Assembly: GCA_964487845.1 (NCBI GenBank)
Contig: CAZASK010000010.1
Location: 1-54,347, forward strand
Direction of reading: 5' to 3'
Length of the DNA: 54,347 nt
From: CAZASK01 sp964487845
GTDB lineage: Bacteria; Chlamydiota; Chlamydiia; Chlamydiales; FEN-1388
Translations under genes and position numbers: made by a program
The notes under the pieces: model-generated
The model's input: only the letters and a program-made list of their open reading frames with translations
What the model was told of the DNA's origin: nothing
Database searches by the model: none
Shown here: positions 1 to 7,801 of the stretch, piece after piece
Layout of the letters: every line of letters begins with the position of its first letter
Position numbering within the stretch: position 1 is the stretch's first letter

Positions 1-106
1 TTTCGTAAATCGCCTATGGCCAAGAGGATATGTCGATTTACGAAAAACTGAACCGCCAAAAAAATCATCGAATTTGGCCTCCAAAGCGAGTTTTGCAATT
101 CCCTCT
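1..106. repeat. Partial copy of a palindromic intergenic element
   Basis: This is the right-hand part of the element found complete at 10570-10754: position 1 aligns with 10636 and position 106 with 10741, with only a few mismatches. It contains an inverted repeat (arms about 1-12 and 34-45, TTTCGTAAATCG against CGATTTACGAAA) and the shared block GGCCTCCAAAGCGAG. The left part lies outside the window. No protein is encoded. The compact size and palindromic form suggest a MITE- or REP-like element, but this is inferred from structure alone. Confidence 0.75.
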
Positions 107-118
107 ATCATCAGACTA

Positions 119-242
119 TCTCAAATACGGCCATTTTTCAAGCTTTTTTGGCCGTATCTTGTGAAATACGGCCATTTTTCACACTATTTTGGCCGTATCT
201 TGTGAAATACGGCCATTTTTTAAGCTTTTTTGGCCATATACG
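119..242. repeat. Three tandem ~41-bp hairpin units upstream of pknD
   Basis: Three consecutive units begin near 121, 161 and 202. Each reads ATACGGCCA, a T-rich spacer, then TGGCCGTAT, so each can fold into a 9-bp stem. The first and third units carry AAGCTT in the spacer; the second carries CACACTA instead, and the third ends in a degenerate right arm (TGGCCATAT). The array ends about 60 bp before the pknD start. It may act as serial hairpins in the leader, as binding sites, or simply be repetitive DNA. Nothing else is recognisable in the 305 bp before pknD. Confidence 0.8.
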
Positions 243-305
243 ATCGCCATCGAAAGACCAAGTCACTGACTTGCGAATTTGTAGCTATCCTAGTACTATC
301 TAGCT

Positions 306-3300
306 ATGACACAACAAAAAGAATATACCACGATTATCTGCCCTCATTGCACAGCTCATTTCAAAAGAAAAGCAGAGCATGAACGTGATAGACCGCTACA
401 GTTTTGCGCTTACTGTGGCCACCTACTCAAAAAGGCAAGCGACACAAAAGACACATCGCTTGCTACCACACAACTTCCGGAACATCTACCCAAACAAGAT
501 GAAATTCAAAAAACAATCGGCCCATATCATATTCTTTCGAGCATTGGCAAGGGAGGAATGGGTGAGGTTTTTTTAGCATATGATACCATCTGCGGAAGAA
601 AAATCGCCCTCAAGCAAATTAGAAGCGACCTCATCATGCATCCACAACTGCAAAGGCGTTTTTTACGAGAAGCGGAGATCACAAGTCAACTCACCCATCC
701 CATCATCATCCCTATTTATTCGATTCACAAGAGCACACACCTTACCTACTACACCATGCCCTATCTCGAAGGATCCACACTGCGCCAGGTTCTAAGACGT
801 GCAAAACTAGACGAAAAGAGAAGAGAACGACCAAAAGATCCTCATGCTTCAATACCAGCACTTGTCCGTATTTTTCATCAAGTATGTCAGGCAGTGGCCT
901 ATGCTCATGCAAAGGGCGTCTTACACCGAGATCTAAAACCAGAAAATTTCATCATCGGAACATATGGCCAAGTACTCATCCTTGACTGGGGACTTGCCAC
1001 TCTTGTATCGGAAGATACTGAAGAGCCACTCCCAGAATTGGATCGTGAGGAAAGCACGCGCATTACACGAGTGGGTAAGGTAGTAGGAACCATTGCCTAT
1101 ATGGCTCCAGAACGCGCATTTGGCAAAAAAGCAACCGTTCAAACAGATATCTATTCGCTTGGTGCAGTACTCTATCAAATACTTACTCTTTCTCTGCCCT
1201 TCCAACGCAAGAATCTCAAAGAATTGAAGCAATCATGGGAAACTGAACAGCTGACTCCCCCTGAGCTTGTTGCTCCGTATCGCGAAGTGCCACAAATACT
1301 CTCAGAAATAGTAAAACGCTGTTTAGCAAAAGAGCCCTCGCAACGATATCACAGCATGGATGAATTAATACAAAGCATTGAAAGCTATCTGGAGGGTCGC
1401 TCTGAATGGTTTTTAGTACGCAGTCTTGATATAAAAAAAGCCTCTGACTGGCAGTTTCAAGAAAATGTGCTGCTCCCCGAACACACTGCAATTACACGCG
1501 CACAAGACACCTCGGACTGGGTCAACATGATGATCGCAAAAGACCCATTCCCCGACAACACAAAGATAGAAGCAAAAATAAAGCTAGGACCACAGAGCCG
1601 TGGTATTGGTTTTTTATTTTCGATTCCTGCGCCTATAAACCGTCATCACTTGACAGAGGGGTATTGTCTGTGGCTCAACTCTGAGCATGAAAAGGAAAAA
1701 AAGAGCAAGTTGTCTCGATCATCCGTCATTGTTCTTGTAGCCCATGATATGAGCATCAAATGCAATGAATGGATCAACATACGCATCGAAAAAATTGATT
1801 CTCACATCTATGTCTATATCAACAATATTCTCCAATTTTCGTATGTTAGCCATCTACCCATCATAGGGCCTTATATGGGCATCATGACACGCGATGCAGA
1901 CTTTGAAATGCAAAATCTCGACATCTCGATTGGCAGCCAGAACGCACAAATTAGCTGTCTTGCCATTCCAGACGCGTTTTTAGCAAATCGAGATTTTGAC
2001 CGAGCACTGCAGGAATATAGAAAACTTGGCACCCTCTTCCCGGGAAGAACTGAAGGAAGAGAAGCTTTGTTTCGAGCAGGAATCACCCTCTTAGAAAAAG
2101 CGAAGACATCAGCTGATCACACAGAAGCTCTCAACTTATATAACGAAGCGCAAGAACAATTTCAGTCGCTTCGAAAGACTCCAGGAGCTCCCCTTGAATA
2201 TCTCGGGAAGGCACTGATTTACCAATCATGCCACGAGTATGAAGATGAGGTAAAATGTTTTGAACTGGCGGTACGAAAATATAAACAGCACCCTCACTTA
2301 CAAATTCTAGAAGAGCAGATTGCCATCCGCTTACATGAAAGCTCAAGACAAAATCGCTTCCTTACCTATGAATTCGCATTACTTGTGATGAGAAACCTGC
2401 CACATCTACTCGCCATGCCTTCTACAAAAAGACTTATTACAAGCATAGAAAAACACTGGGAAAATCTTTGGTTTATAGAACACACCCCATCACATGATCC
2501 TGAGCTCCATCGACTTGGATTTTGTTTGATAATAGCCTTCTGGCTTGCCAAGCCATATGCCGTCCATGAAACAATACGAGAGCTTCTGCAAAGACCTATC
2601 TTACCTGTAGAAGAAATAAAAGATGGCATCTACCTGCTCATTGAATTAGGCGCATACTCAATGGCTGCAGTCGAGATGCACTATATCAGAGAGCTCCTCT
2701 CCAATCAGGAGATCAAAAAATTTGAATCCAGTTTTTTACTCTTTGAACAGCTCATAGCCATCGCTTTATCGTATGAGACACATCCACTGGAGGTGTCGCC
2801 ACATATCAGCACATTTGAAGAGACACGAGCTTTGCTTTTTGCCTTAAAACGAGAAATACTCAAACAGCGCCCCGACATGGTAGCACACTACGCGCAAGCG
2901 CTCTCTACAGCTACAAAAAATACAATGTCTTGCATTGTCGATGCTCATCTTATTGAAGCCATGTTATTTCTAGAAAATGACAGAGCTACCTCTCTAATTA
3001 TTGCGGGATATGACGAAGAAGAACTCGCCTCAGAAAAATCTCCTCTTTATTTCCCCTACATCTGCTGGCTCTGTCATACTGAAGGAAAATCACTCGCTGC
3101 ACATCTCTATGCAACACTGCTAGAGACGCAGCACCCTGAATCCCCACGACTCGCAGCTCATGTTCTCGCAGGACATATCGATGAGACATCAACACACTGG
3201 ATGAAGCAGGCATTTATGTATGAAAAAAGAGTGCTCTTTCAAAGCCTCACTCGCTTCTACTCTCTCGCTAAAGACACTGAAAAAACTCAGAAATATGATA

Positions 3301-3350
3301 TGTTGGAAAAACAAGAATATTATCATGAAATCGAACATCCTCTCTCGTAG
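306..3350 (+). CDS. pknD: PknD-like serine/threonine protein kinase with N-terminal zinc ribbon
   Basis: This is a Hanks-type Ser/Thr kinase of 1014 residues, in the size range of chlamydial PknD. A zinc-ribbon pattern (Cys12, Cys15, Cys34, Cys37) precedes the kinase domain. The domain has the glycine loop GKGGMGEV at 81-88, Lys103 in ALKQ, the catalytic loop HRDLKPEN with Asp209, DWG in place of DFG at 227-229, and APE at 267-269, so it should be active. Residues from about 370 to the end resemble the long C-terminal half of chlamydial PknD, with a beta-rich region and then helical TPR-like segments. No transmembrane segment is obvious. ATG 306 is the first good start, although the upstream sequence has no strong Shine-Dalgarno. 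It converges with the downstream gene across a strong hairpin. In Chlamydia, PknD is a membrane-associated kinase; targets here are unknown. Confidence 0.9.
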   Translation: MTQQKEYTTIICPHCTAHFKRKAEHERDRPLQFCAYCGHLLKKASDTKDTSLATTQLPEHLPKQDEIQKTIGPYHILSSIGKGGMGEVFLAYDTICGRKIALKQIRSDLIMHPQLQRRFLREAEITSQLTHPIIIPIYSIHKSTHLTYYTMPYLEGSTLRQVLRRAKLDEKRRERPKDPHASIPALVRIFHQVCQAVAYAHAKGVLHRDLKPENFIIGTYGQVLILDWGLATLVSEDTEEPLPELDREESTRITRVGKVVGTIAYMAPERAFGKKATVQTDIYSLGAVLYQILTLSLPFQRKNLKELKQSWETEQLTPPELVAPYREVPQILSEIVKRCLAKEPSQRYHSMDELIQSIESYLEGRSEWFLVRSLDIKKASDWQFQENVLLPEHTAITRAQDTSDWVNMMIAKDPFPDNTKIEAKIKLGPQSRGIGFLFSIPAPINRHHLTEGYCLWLNSEHEKEKKSKLSRSSVIVLVAHDMSIKCNEWINIRIEKIDSHIYVYINNILQFSYVSHLPIIGPYMGIMTRDADFEMQNLDISIGSQNAQISCLAIPDAFLANRDFDRALQEYRKLGTLFPGRTEGREALFRAGITLLEKAKTSADHTEALNLYNEAQEQFQSLRKTPGAPLEYLGKALIYQSCHEYEDEVKCFELAVRKYKQHPHLQILEEQIAIRLHESSRQNRFLTYEFALLVMRNLPHLLAMPSTKRLITSIEKHWENLWFIEHTPSHDPELHRLGFCLIIAFWLAKPYAVHETIRELLQRPILPVEEIKDGIYLLIELGAYSMAAVEMHYIRELLSNQEIKKFESSFLLFEQLIAIALSYETHPLEVSPHISTFEETRALLFALKREILKQRPDMVAHYAQALSTATKNTMSCIVDAHLIEAMLFLENDRATSLIIAGYDEEELASEKSPLYFPYICWLCHTEGKSLAAHLYATLLETQHPESPRLAAHVLAGHIDETSTHWMKQAFMYEKRVLFQSLTRFYSLAKDTEKTQKYDMLEKQEYYHEIEHPLS

Positions 3351-3363
3351 AGAGAGAGGATGT
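3335..3363. terminator. Bidirectional hairpin between convergent genes
   Basis: A perfect 12-bp stem (3335-3346 with 3352-3363) and a 5-nt loop. The loop and left arm include the end of pknD (stop 3348-3350), and the structure ends 11 bp before the stop of the minus-strand gene. There is no T-run, so it may act as an mRNA 3'-end stabiliser or a factor-dependent terminator serving both genes. Confidence 0.6.
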
Positions 3364-3373
3364 CCTTGGTCAT

Positions 3374-4342
3374 TTAGCAACAAGCACTTTGTATTTTAGC
3401 AGCTACCGACTTAAAGAAGCCGCTTACTGCGCTTGCAATCTTTTCTGGAAGTGATGGCTCGCCTTGCTTGCCACTCATTGCCATTTTGTAAAAGAAGATG
3501 CCTAAGCCAATCACAGATATAGCTGCCAAGATACCAGCGCCGATTGGGTTAGATGCCCCCGCCACTAAGAGGAAAATCGATGCTGCGATACCTACGATTG
3601 ACAACACAGTCGTAATCGTATTCAAAACTGACATTTTCTTTACTCGTCCCTTCATCTGCTCAACGAACTTCGTATCTTCCTCAGATATCTCTTGTTTTTT
3701 CTCAAGCTTTTGAAGAATCTCGTTTGCTTTTTCTTGAACGTCTTTTCCATCGAAAGAGGTCAACTTCGTGATATGTTTTGCCTTTTGAGAAGCTAAGAAG
3801 TTACAAAGCCCCTTCACTTCACCTTCTTCTTTCATTTTCGCATTCATCTCTGAAGAGAATTTATACGTTCTATAGAGAGTATGAATATCGAAAAGCGTTC
3901 CAATCACTTGGAATGGGAAGAGGTAAGGAGCCGCTTTTGAAACCCATGCAGTTGCATTTTTACAAATAGCTCCAACAGCTTGCAGCCCCTGCATAAAGGA
4001 TCCTACACCTTGAACAATACTTGCACCGCTCACTGTAGACTTTAACAATGCTCGTTCGCTTTTTGCAACAGTACTCGCGGTAAATATCTTTTTAATCTTG
4101 CTGATGAATTCTGGAATGGCAAAAAGGGTACTGAGGCCAGCTAGCAACTTTGTTGCAGAGAAACCAGCGCTTACATGTGCTGGAACTTTCATCTGTGTAC
4201 CTACAAAACCAACTACACTTCGTGCAGTTCCTGCAACTTTACTTGCTATGTTCGTCACTTTTTCTACTCCTTTCTTGACAACTGGCAATGCTTCTACTAT
4301 TACCTGTGGTAAACAACTTGTATTATCTACTCTAGAACTCAT
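3374..4342 (-). CDS. Hypothetical membrane protein with Inc-like bilobed hydrophobic domain
   Basis: The protein has 322 residues and no recognised enzyme domain. Residues about 1-130 are Ala/Val/Ser-rich and moderately hydrophobic, and a charged coiled-coil-prone part lies around 165-235. Two hydrophobic segments near 240-258 and 265-285 are separated by a short Gly/Asn/Pro turn. That closely spaced pair is the hallmark shape of chlamydial inclusion membrane (Inc) proteins, which are type III secreted. The N-terminus (MSSRVDNTS) is Ser/Thr-rich and lacks a Sec signal peptide, as type III substrates usually do. The start is fixed by a strong AGGAGGT at 4347-4353. Assignment as an Inc is inference from topology; it could be another membrane protein. 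Confidence 0.65.
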   Translation of the reverse strand: MSSRVDNTSCLPQVIVEALPVVKKGVEKVTNIASKVAGTARSVVGFVGTQMKVPAHVSAGFSATKLLAGLSTLFAIPEFISKIKKIFTASTVAKSERALLKSTVSGASIVQGVGSFMQGLQAVGAICKNATAWVSKAAPYLFPFQVIGTLFDIHTLYRTYKFSSEMNAKMKEEGEVKGLCNFLASQKAKHITKLTSFDGKDVQEKANEILQKLEKKQEISEEDTKFVEQMKGRVKKMSVLNTITTVLSIVGIAASIFLLVAGASNPIGAGILAAISVIGLGIFFYKMAMSGKQGEPSLPEKIASAVSGFFKSVAAKIQSACC

Positions 4343-4346
4343 ATTT

Positions 4347-4353
4347 ACCTCCT
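4347..4353 (-). promoter_or_regulatory. Strong Shine-Dalgarno for the Inc-like gene
   Basis: On the minus strand AGGAGGT lies 4 nt before the ATG at 4342. It is one of the best ribosome binding sites in the window. The remaining intergenic stretch to 4467 is very AT-rich (TAATAATAATTA-type runs near 4365-4395), a plausible promoter region for this gene. Confidence 0.7.
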
Positions 4354-4467
4354 ACCATTTATTAAACTAATATTATTATAAATAATAATAATTAAAATTA
4401 CAACATTGTTTATTAAGAAAATGTAAATTCCCTCTAAGAAACAGCTTGAATGTGTGTTAAGTTATGG

Positions 4468-6246
4468 TTAAGATTGTGTAAATGCAAGCATATCTTGCCG
4501 CATCTTTTGCAACTTTTTATCACAATCTAGGATCGCATCAGATAAAGATCCTGTGTACCCAGAATTGCGCGCCATCAAATAGACTTTTGTTTTAGGCTCA
4601 GTACCAGATGGTCGAATAAAGACTTTACTCCCATCTTCTAGCTCAAAGAGCAAAACATCGGAACGGGGCAAGTGGATGTCTATTTCTACACCAGAAGCAA
4701 GATCACGCACTTTTTGACTTAGATAATCTCCAAAGCGCACAACCTGTAAACCAGCAATCGACTGCACAGGATGTTCACGAAATGACTTCAAAAGAGCCTG
4801 TTGCCTTTCTTTTCCTACCTTTCCCTCTTCAAACGCAATCGTCACCTGCCCTTCACGAAATACGCCATATGATTGGTAGAGATCATGCAAACAATCCACA
4901 AGTGACTTTTTTTCTTTTTTTGCAGCTCTCGCCATTTCTGCGATAAGACAAGCAGATATGACTGCATCTTTGTCTCGTACATGAGTCCCGAGAAGGTATC
5001 CATACGACTCCTCGCCTCCAAAAAGATAACGCGGCTTGTCACCTTGCTGCTCCCACTCGCGGATTTTTTCTGCGATATATTTGAACCCCGTCAGCACCTC
5101 TACACATTCAACGTGATATTTTTCACAAATCACACGGAAAAGATCACTTGTTACAATCGTCTTTACCATCGCAGAAGACGCCATATCAGGACTCATTCGG
5201 CAAACAAAATCACATGCCAGACACGCTACCTCATTGCCTGTGAGCAACACAGGCTTGCCTGCGTGCATGCACACCACTCCGATGCGATCACAATCAGGGT
5301 CTGTTGCCATAAACAGCTCATACCCCTCTTTCTCCATCTTCTGAATACCGAGCGCTAAAGCACTACGCTCTTCTGGATTTGGAGTAGATGTAGTGGGAAA
5401 TGATCCATCAGGCTCTTTTTGCTCTTCGACGTATCCAATGTCGTGAAAGCCAAAACGAGCAAGCGCTTGCGGCACCATTGTGCATCCTGTGCCGTGCAAA
5501 TTCGAGTAGAGTATTTTCAAAGATGGATAGGATTCTTGCGAAAGCAGTCGAAGCGGCTGAATAGCTTCCAAATAAGCACGATCTACCTCTGGCCCCATCA
5601 TATGAATCTGAGAATGAGGAAAAGAGGAAAGATGCACCTCGGATCTACTTGTAATTTTCTGCACCTCTTCGATAATCCCTTTATCATGTGGTGGCAACAC
5701 CTGAGCACCATCACTCCAGTACACTTTATAGCCGTTGTAGTGAGGAGGATTATGGGACGCTGTCACCATGATCGCAGCTCCACATTTTTTATGCCGGCAC
5801 GCGAAAGAAACAAGCGGAGTTGGTCTCAGAGCTTCGAATAAAAATACCGTTATCCCGTTACCTGCGAGCACCTGAGCTGCCACTTGTGCAAACTCCTGGG
5901 ATCGATGCCGGGAGTCATACCCTATAGCCACACGATGAAGCGCCTCGGGAAGGCTTTTTTTCATATAATTCGCAAGCCCTTGAGTCGCATATGACACTGT
6001 ATATTCATTCATGCGGTTGCTACCAGGCCCCATGATGCCGCGCAGTCCTCCTGTACCAAAAGAGAGCACGGTATAAAACGCATCGACTAACCCTGCATGA
6101 TTTGTGTCAATCAGGTCGAGGACCTCTTTTTTCGATGCTTCATCGATGTCGCCTTGCATCCAGGAAAGAATGCGTAGCCTCGTATCCTCATCGAGTTCTG
6201 GAATAGACTGTAGCTTTTTTTCAATGTTTGTCATCTTCTTTAACAT
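4468..6246 (-). CDS. Phosphoglucomutase/phosphomannomutase family enzyme
   Basis: This 592-residue alpha-D-phosphohexomutase would interconvert hexose 1- and 6-phosphates in the cytosol, feeding glycogen and sugar-nucleotide synthesis. All four family signatures are present: the phosphoserine loop TASHNP (Ser164), the metal loop DPDCDR (316-321), the sugar loop GGEESYG (near 410), and the phosphate site RPSGTEP near the C-terminus. The length and the N-terminal extension before FGTGGLRG match the long PGM2/YbbT-type subgroup. ATG 6246 is used here; ATG 6234 is an alternative and neither has a clear Shine-Dalgarno. Substrate preference (glucose or mannose) cannot be read from the sequence. Confidence 0.9.
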   Translation of the reverse strand: MLKKMTNIEKKLQSIPELDEDTRLRILSWMQGDIDEASKKEVLDLIDTNHAGLVDAFYTVLSFGTGGLRGIMGPGSNRMNEYTVSYATQGLANYMKKSLPEALHRVAIGYDSRHRSQEFAQVAAQVLAGNGITVFLFEALRPTPLVSFACRHKKCGAAIMVTASHNPPHYNGYKVYWSDGAQVLPPHDKGIIEEVQKITSRSEVHLSSFPHSQIHMMGPEVDRAYLEAIQPLRLLSQESYPSLKILYSNLHGTGCTMVPQALARFGFHDIGYVEEQKEPDGSFPTTSTPNPEERSALALGIQKMEKEGYELFMATDPDCDRIGVVCMHAGKPVLLTGNEVACLACDFVCRMSPDMASSAMVKTIVTSDLFRVICEKYHVECVEVLTGFKYIAEKIREWEQQGDKPRYLFGGEESYGYLLGTHVRDKDAVISACLIAEMARAAKKEKKSLVDCLHDLYQSYGVFREGQVTIAFEEGKVGKERQQALLKSFREHPVQSIAGLQVVRFGDYLSQKVRDLASGVEIDIHLPRSDVLLFELEDGSKVFIRPSGTEPKTKVYLMARNSGYTGSLSDAILDCDKKLQKMRQDMLAFTQS

Positions 6247-6288
6247 ACTCGCTCACAGAAAATCTGGCAATTGATCTTCTGATCGTGT

Positions 6289-6885
6289 ATGATGCCAGCT
6301 ATGGAAATTGATTACGTAACAAGCAACTTAAAGAAATTCGAAGAGGCATACCATATTCTCAAAGCAGGAGAAAATGCGAATTCACTCTCTATCGTGCATG
6401 CGAACGTGCATCTTACAGAGATACAAGGCACTGCTGAAGAAATCGCTATACATAAAGCAAAAGAAGCCTACTCCATCTTGAAAAAACCTGTCATCATCGA
6501 TGACATTTCATTATATTGCCATGCTTTAAACGGAATGCCAGGCCCCTACATTCGCTATTTTTTAGAAACGATCGGAGATGAAGGGATATACAAACTCATA
6601 TCCCACTACAGCTGCCGACGAGTGGATGCCGTTTGTTCTATTGCCTTCTACGACGGAATTGAGAGCCCACGTGTCTTCCAAGGTTCAGTCTCGGGGTCTA
6701 TTGTTGCCCCGCACGGGAGCAAAACCTTGCATGGAAAGGTAAGCTGGAACACGATTGTGCAACTAGACGGCTGCGAGAGTACATTAGCCGATATGCCTCT
6801 CGAAGAATATGCCCTTGTCTCTCCACGAAATCAAGCACTTCAACTTTTAAAACAGCATCTTCACTCTCTAAAGGCATCTGCATGA
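6289..6885 (+). CDS. Ham1/RdgB-type non-canonical purine NTP pyrophosphatase
   Basis: The enzyme hydrolyses ITP, XTP and dITP to monophosphates, keeping deaminated purines out of nucleic acids. Family landmarks are the N-terminal VTSNLKKFEE (the TGNxxK-type substrate loop), IIDDISLYCHALNGMPGP around residues 75-95, and a C-terminal LADMPLEEYALVSPR resembling the usual SHR region. GMPGPYIRYFL resembles the eukaryotic ITPA subgroup more than E. coli RdgB. The usual His-Arg is replaced by Pro-Arg, so activity or specificity may differ. ATGs at 6289, 6292 and 6301 are all possible; the conserved start argues for 6301. It overlaps the RNase Z gene by 4 bp (ATGA). Confidence 0.8.
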   Translation: MMPAMEIDYVTSNLKKFEEAYHILKAGENANSLSIVHANVHLTEIQGTAEEIAIHKAKEAYSILKKPVIIDDISLYCHALNGMPGPYIRYFLETIGDEGIYKLISHYSCRRVDAVCSIAFYDGIESPRVFQGSVSGSIVAPHGSKTLHGKVSWNTIVQLDGCESTLADMPLEEYALVSPRNQALQLLKQHLHSLKASA

Positions 6886-7796
6886 GCGTCCGCGATCTTG
6901 TTATATTAGGCTGCTCTAGCCAGCAACCAACACGCTATCGTAACCACGGAGCCTACCTCTTTCGCTGGAACGATGAAGGGCTTTTATTCGATCCTGGTGA
7001 GGGCACACAAAGACAGTTTATCTTCGCTGAAATAGCGCCCACTGTCGTCACCCGTATTTTTATCTCACATTTCCATGGTGATCACTGCTTGGGATTAGGC
7101 TCGATGCTCATGCGTTTAAACCTCGATAAGGTCAAACATCCCATCCACTGCTACTACCCTGCGAGCGGGAAAAAATATTTTGATAGACTGCGCTATGGAA
7201 CTCTCTATCATGAGATCATCCATGTCATCGAACATCCAGTCGAAAAAGATGGCATCGTCCATGAAGATGACGCATTCACTATCGAAGCTCGCTTTCTCGA
7301 ACATGGCGTTGACAATGTTGGCTGGAGAGTGACCGAAAGAGACACCAGAAAATTTGATCCCAAAAAGCTTGCACAGCATGGCGTACAAGGACCTCTCGTT
7401 ACCAAGCTGTCACTTGAAAAAACGCTTACCATCGATGGCAAAACTGTTCATCTCGATGATGTGAGCACCATTCGAAAAGGCGAGTCTATTGCTATCGTAA
7501 TAGACACAAGAATGTGCCAAGAAGCTGTTGAAATTGCTGAAGGCGCTCGAATATTGCTTGCTGAAAGTACCTACTTACAGGCGGAGCAAGATCTTGCCTA
7601 TAAGCATCATCACCTGACAGCAACCGACGCTGCCACCATCGCAAAAAAAGCAGGTGTAGAGCAGCTTATCCTCACCCATTTTTCAGCAAGGTATCTCCAC
7701 CTCGATGAATTTCAAAAAGAAGCCGCCATGATTTTTGCAAACACTCACACTGCAGAAGACTTCAAGCGATTTCAATTTCCAAAACATAAGGTATAG
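6882..7796 (+). CDS. rnz: Ribonuclease Z
   Basis: Metallo-beta-lactamase-fold endonuclease that trims tRNA 3' ends. The 304-residue length is typical of the short bacterial form. The zinc-binding motif SHFHGDH sits at residues 62-68 (His63, His65, Asp67, His68), with further ligands in FLEHGVDNVGW, IDTR and LTHFSARY. It starts at the ATG of an ATGA overlap with the ITPase-like gene, so the two are probably cotranscribed and coupled. It converges with the ankyrin gene with only 5 bp between stops. Confidence 0.92.
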   Translation: MSVRDLVILGCSSQQPTRYRNHGAYLFRWNDEGLLFDPGEGTQRQFIFAEIAPTVVTRIFISHFHGDHCLGLGSMLMRLNLDKVKHPIHCYYPASGKKYFDRLRYGTLYHEIIHVIEHPVEKDGIVHEDDAFTIEARFLEHGVDNVGWRVTERDTRKFDPKKLAQHGVQGPLVTKLSLEKTLTIDGKTVHLDDVSTIRKGESIAIVIDTRMCQEAVEIAEGARILLAESTYLQAEQDLAYKHHHLTATDAATIAKKAGVEQLILTHFSARYLHLDEFQKEAAMIFANTHTAEDFKRFQFPKHKV

Positions 7797-7801
7797 ATCT
7801 C

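Noticed and set aside
4981..5358. 125-codon open frame opposite the phosphohexomutase gene
   Set aside because: The opposite strand encodes a complete enzyme with all family motifs; this frame has no recognisable protein or ribosome site.
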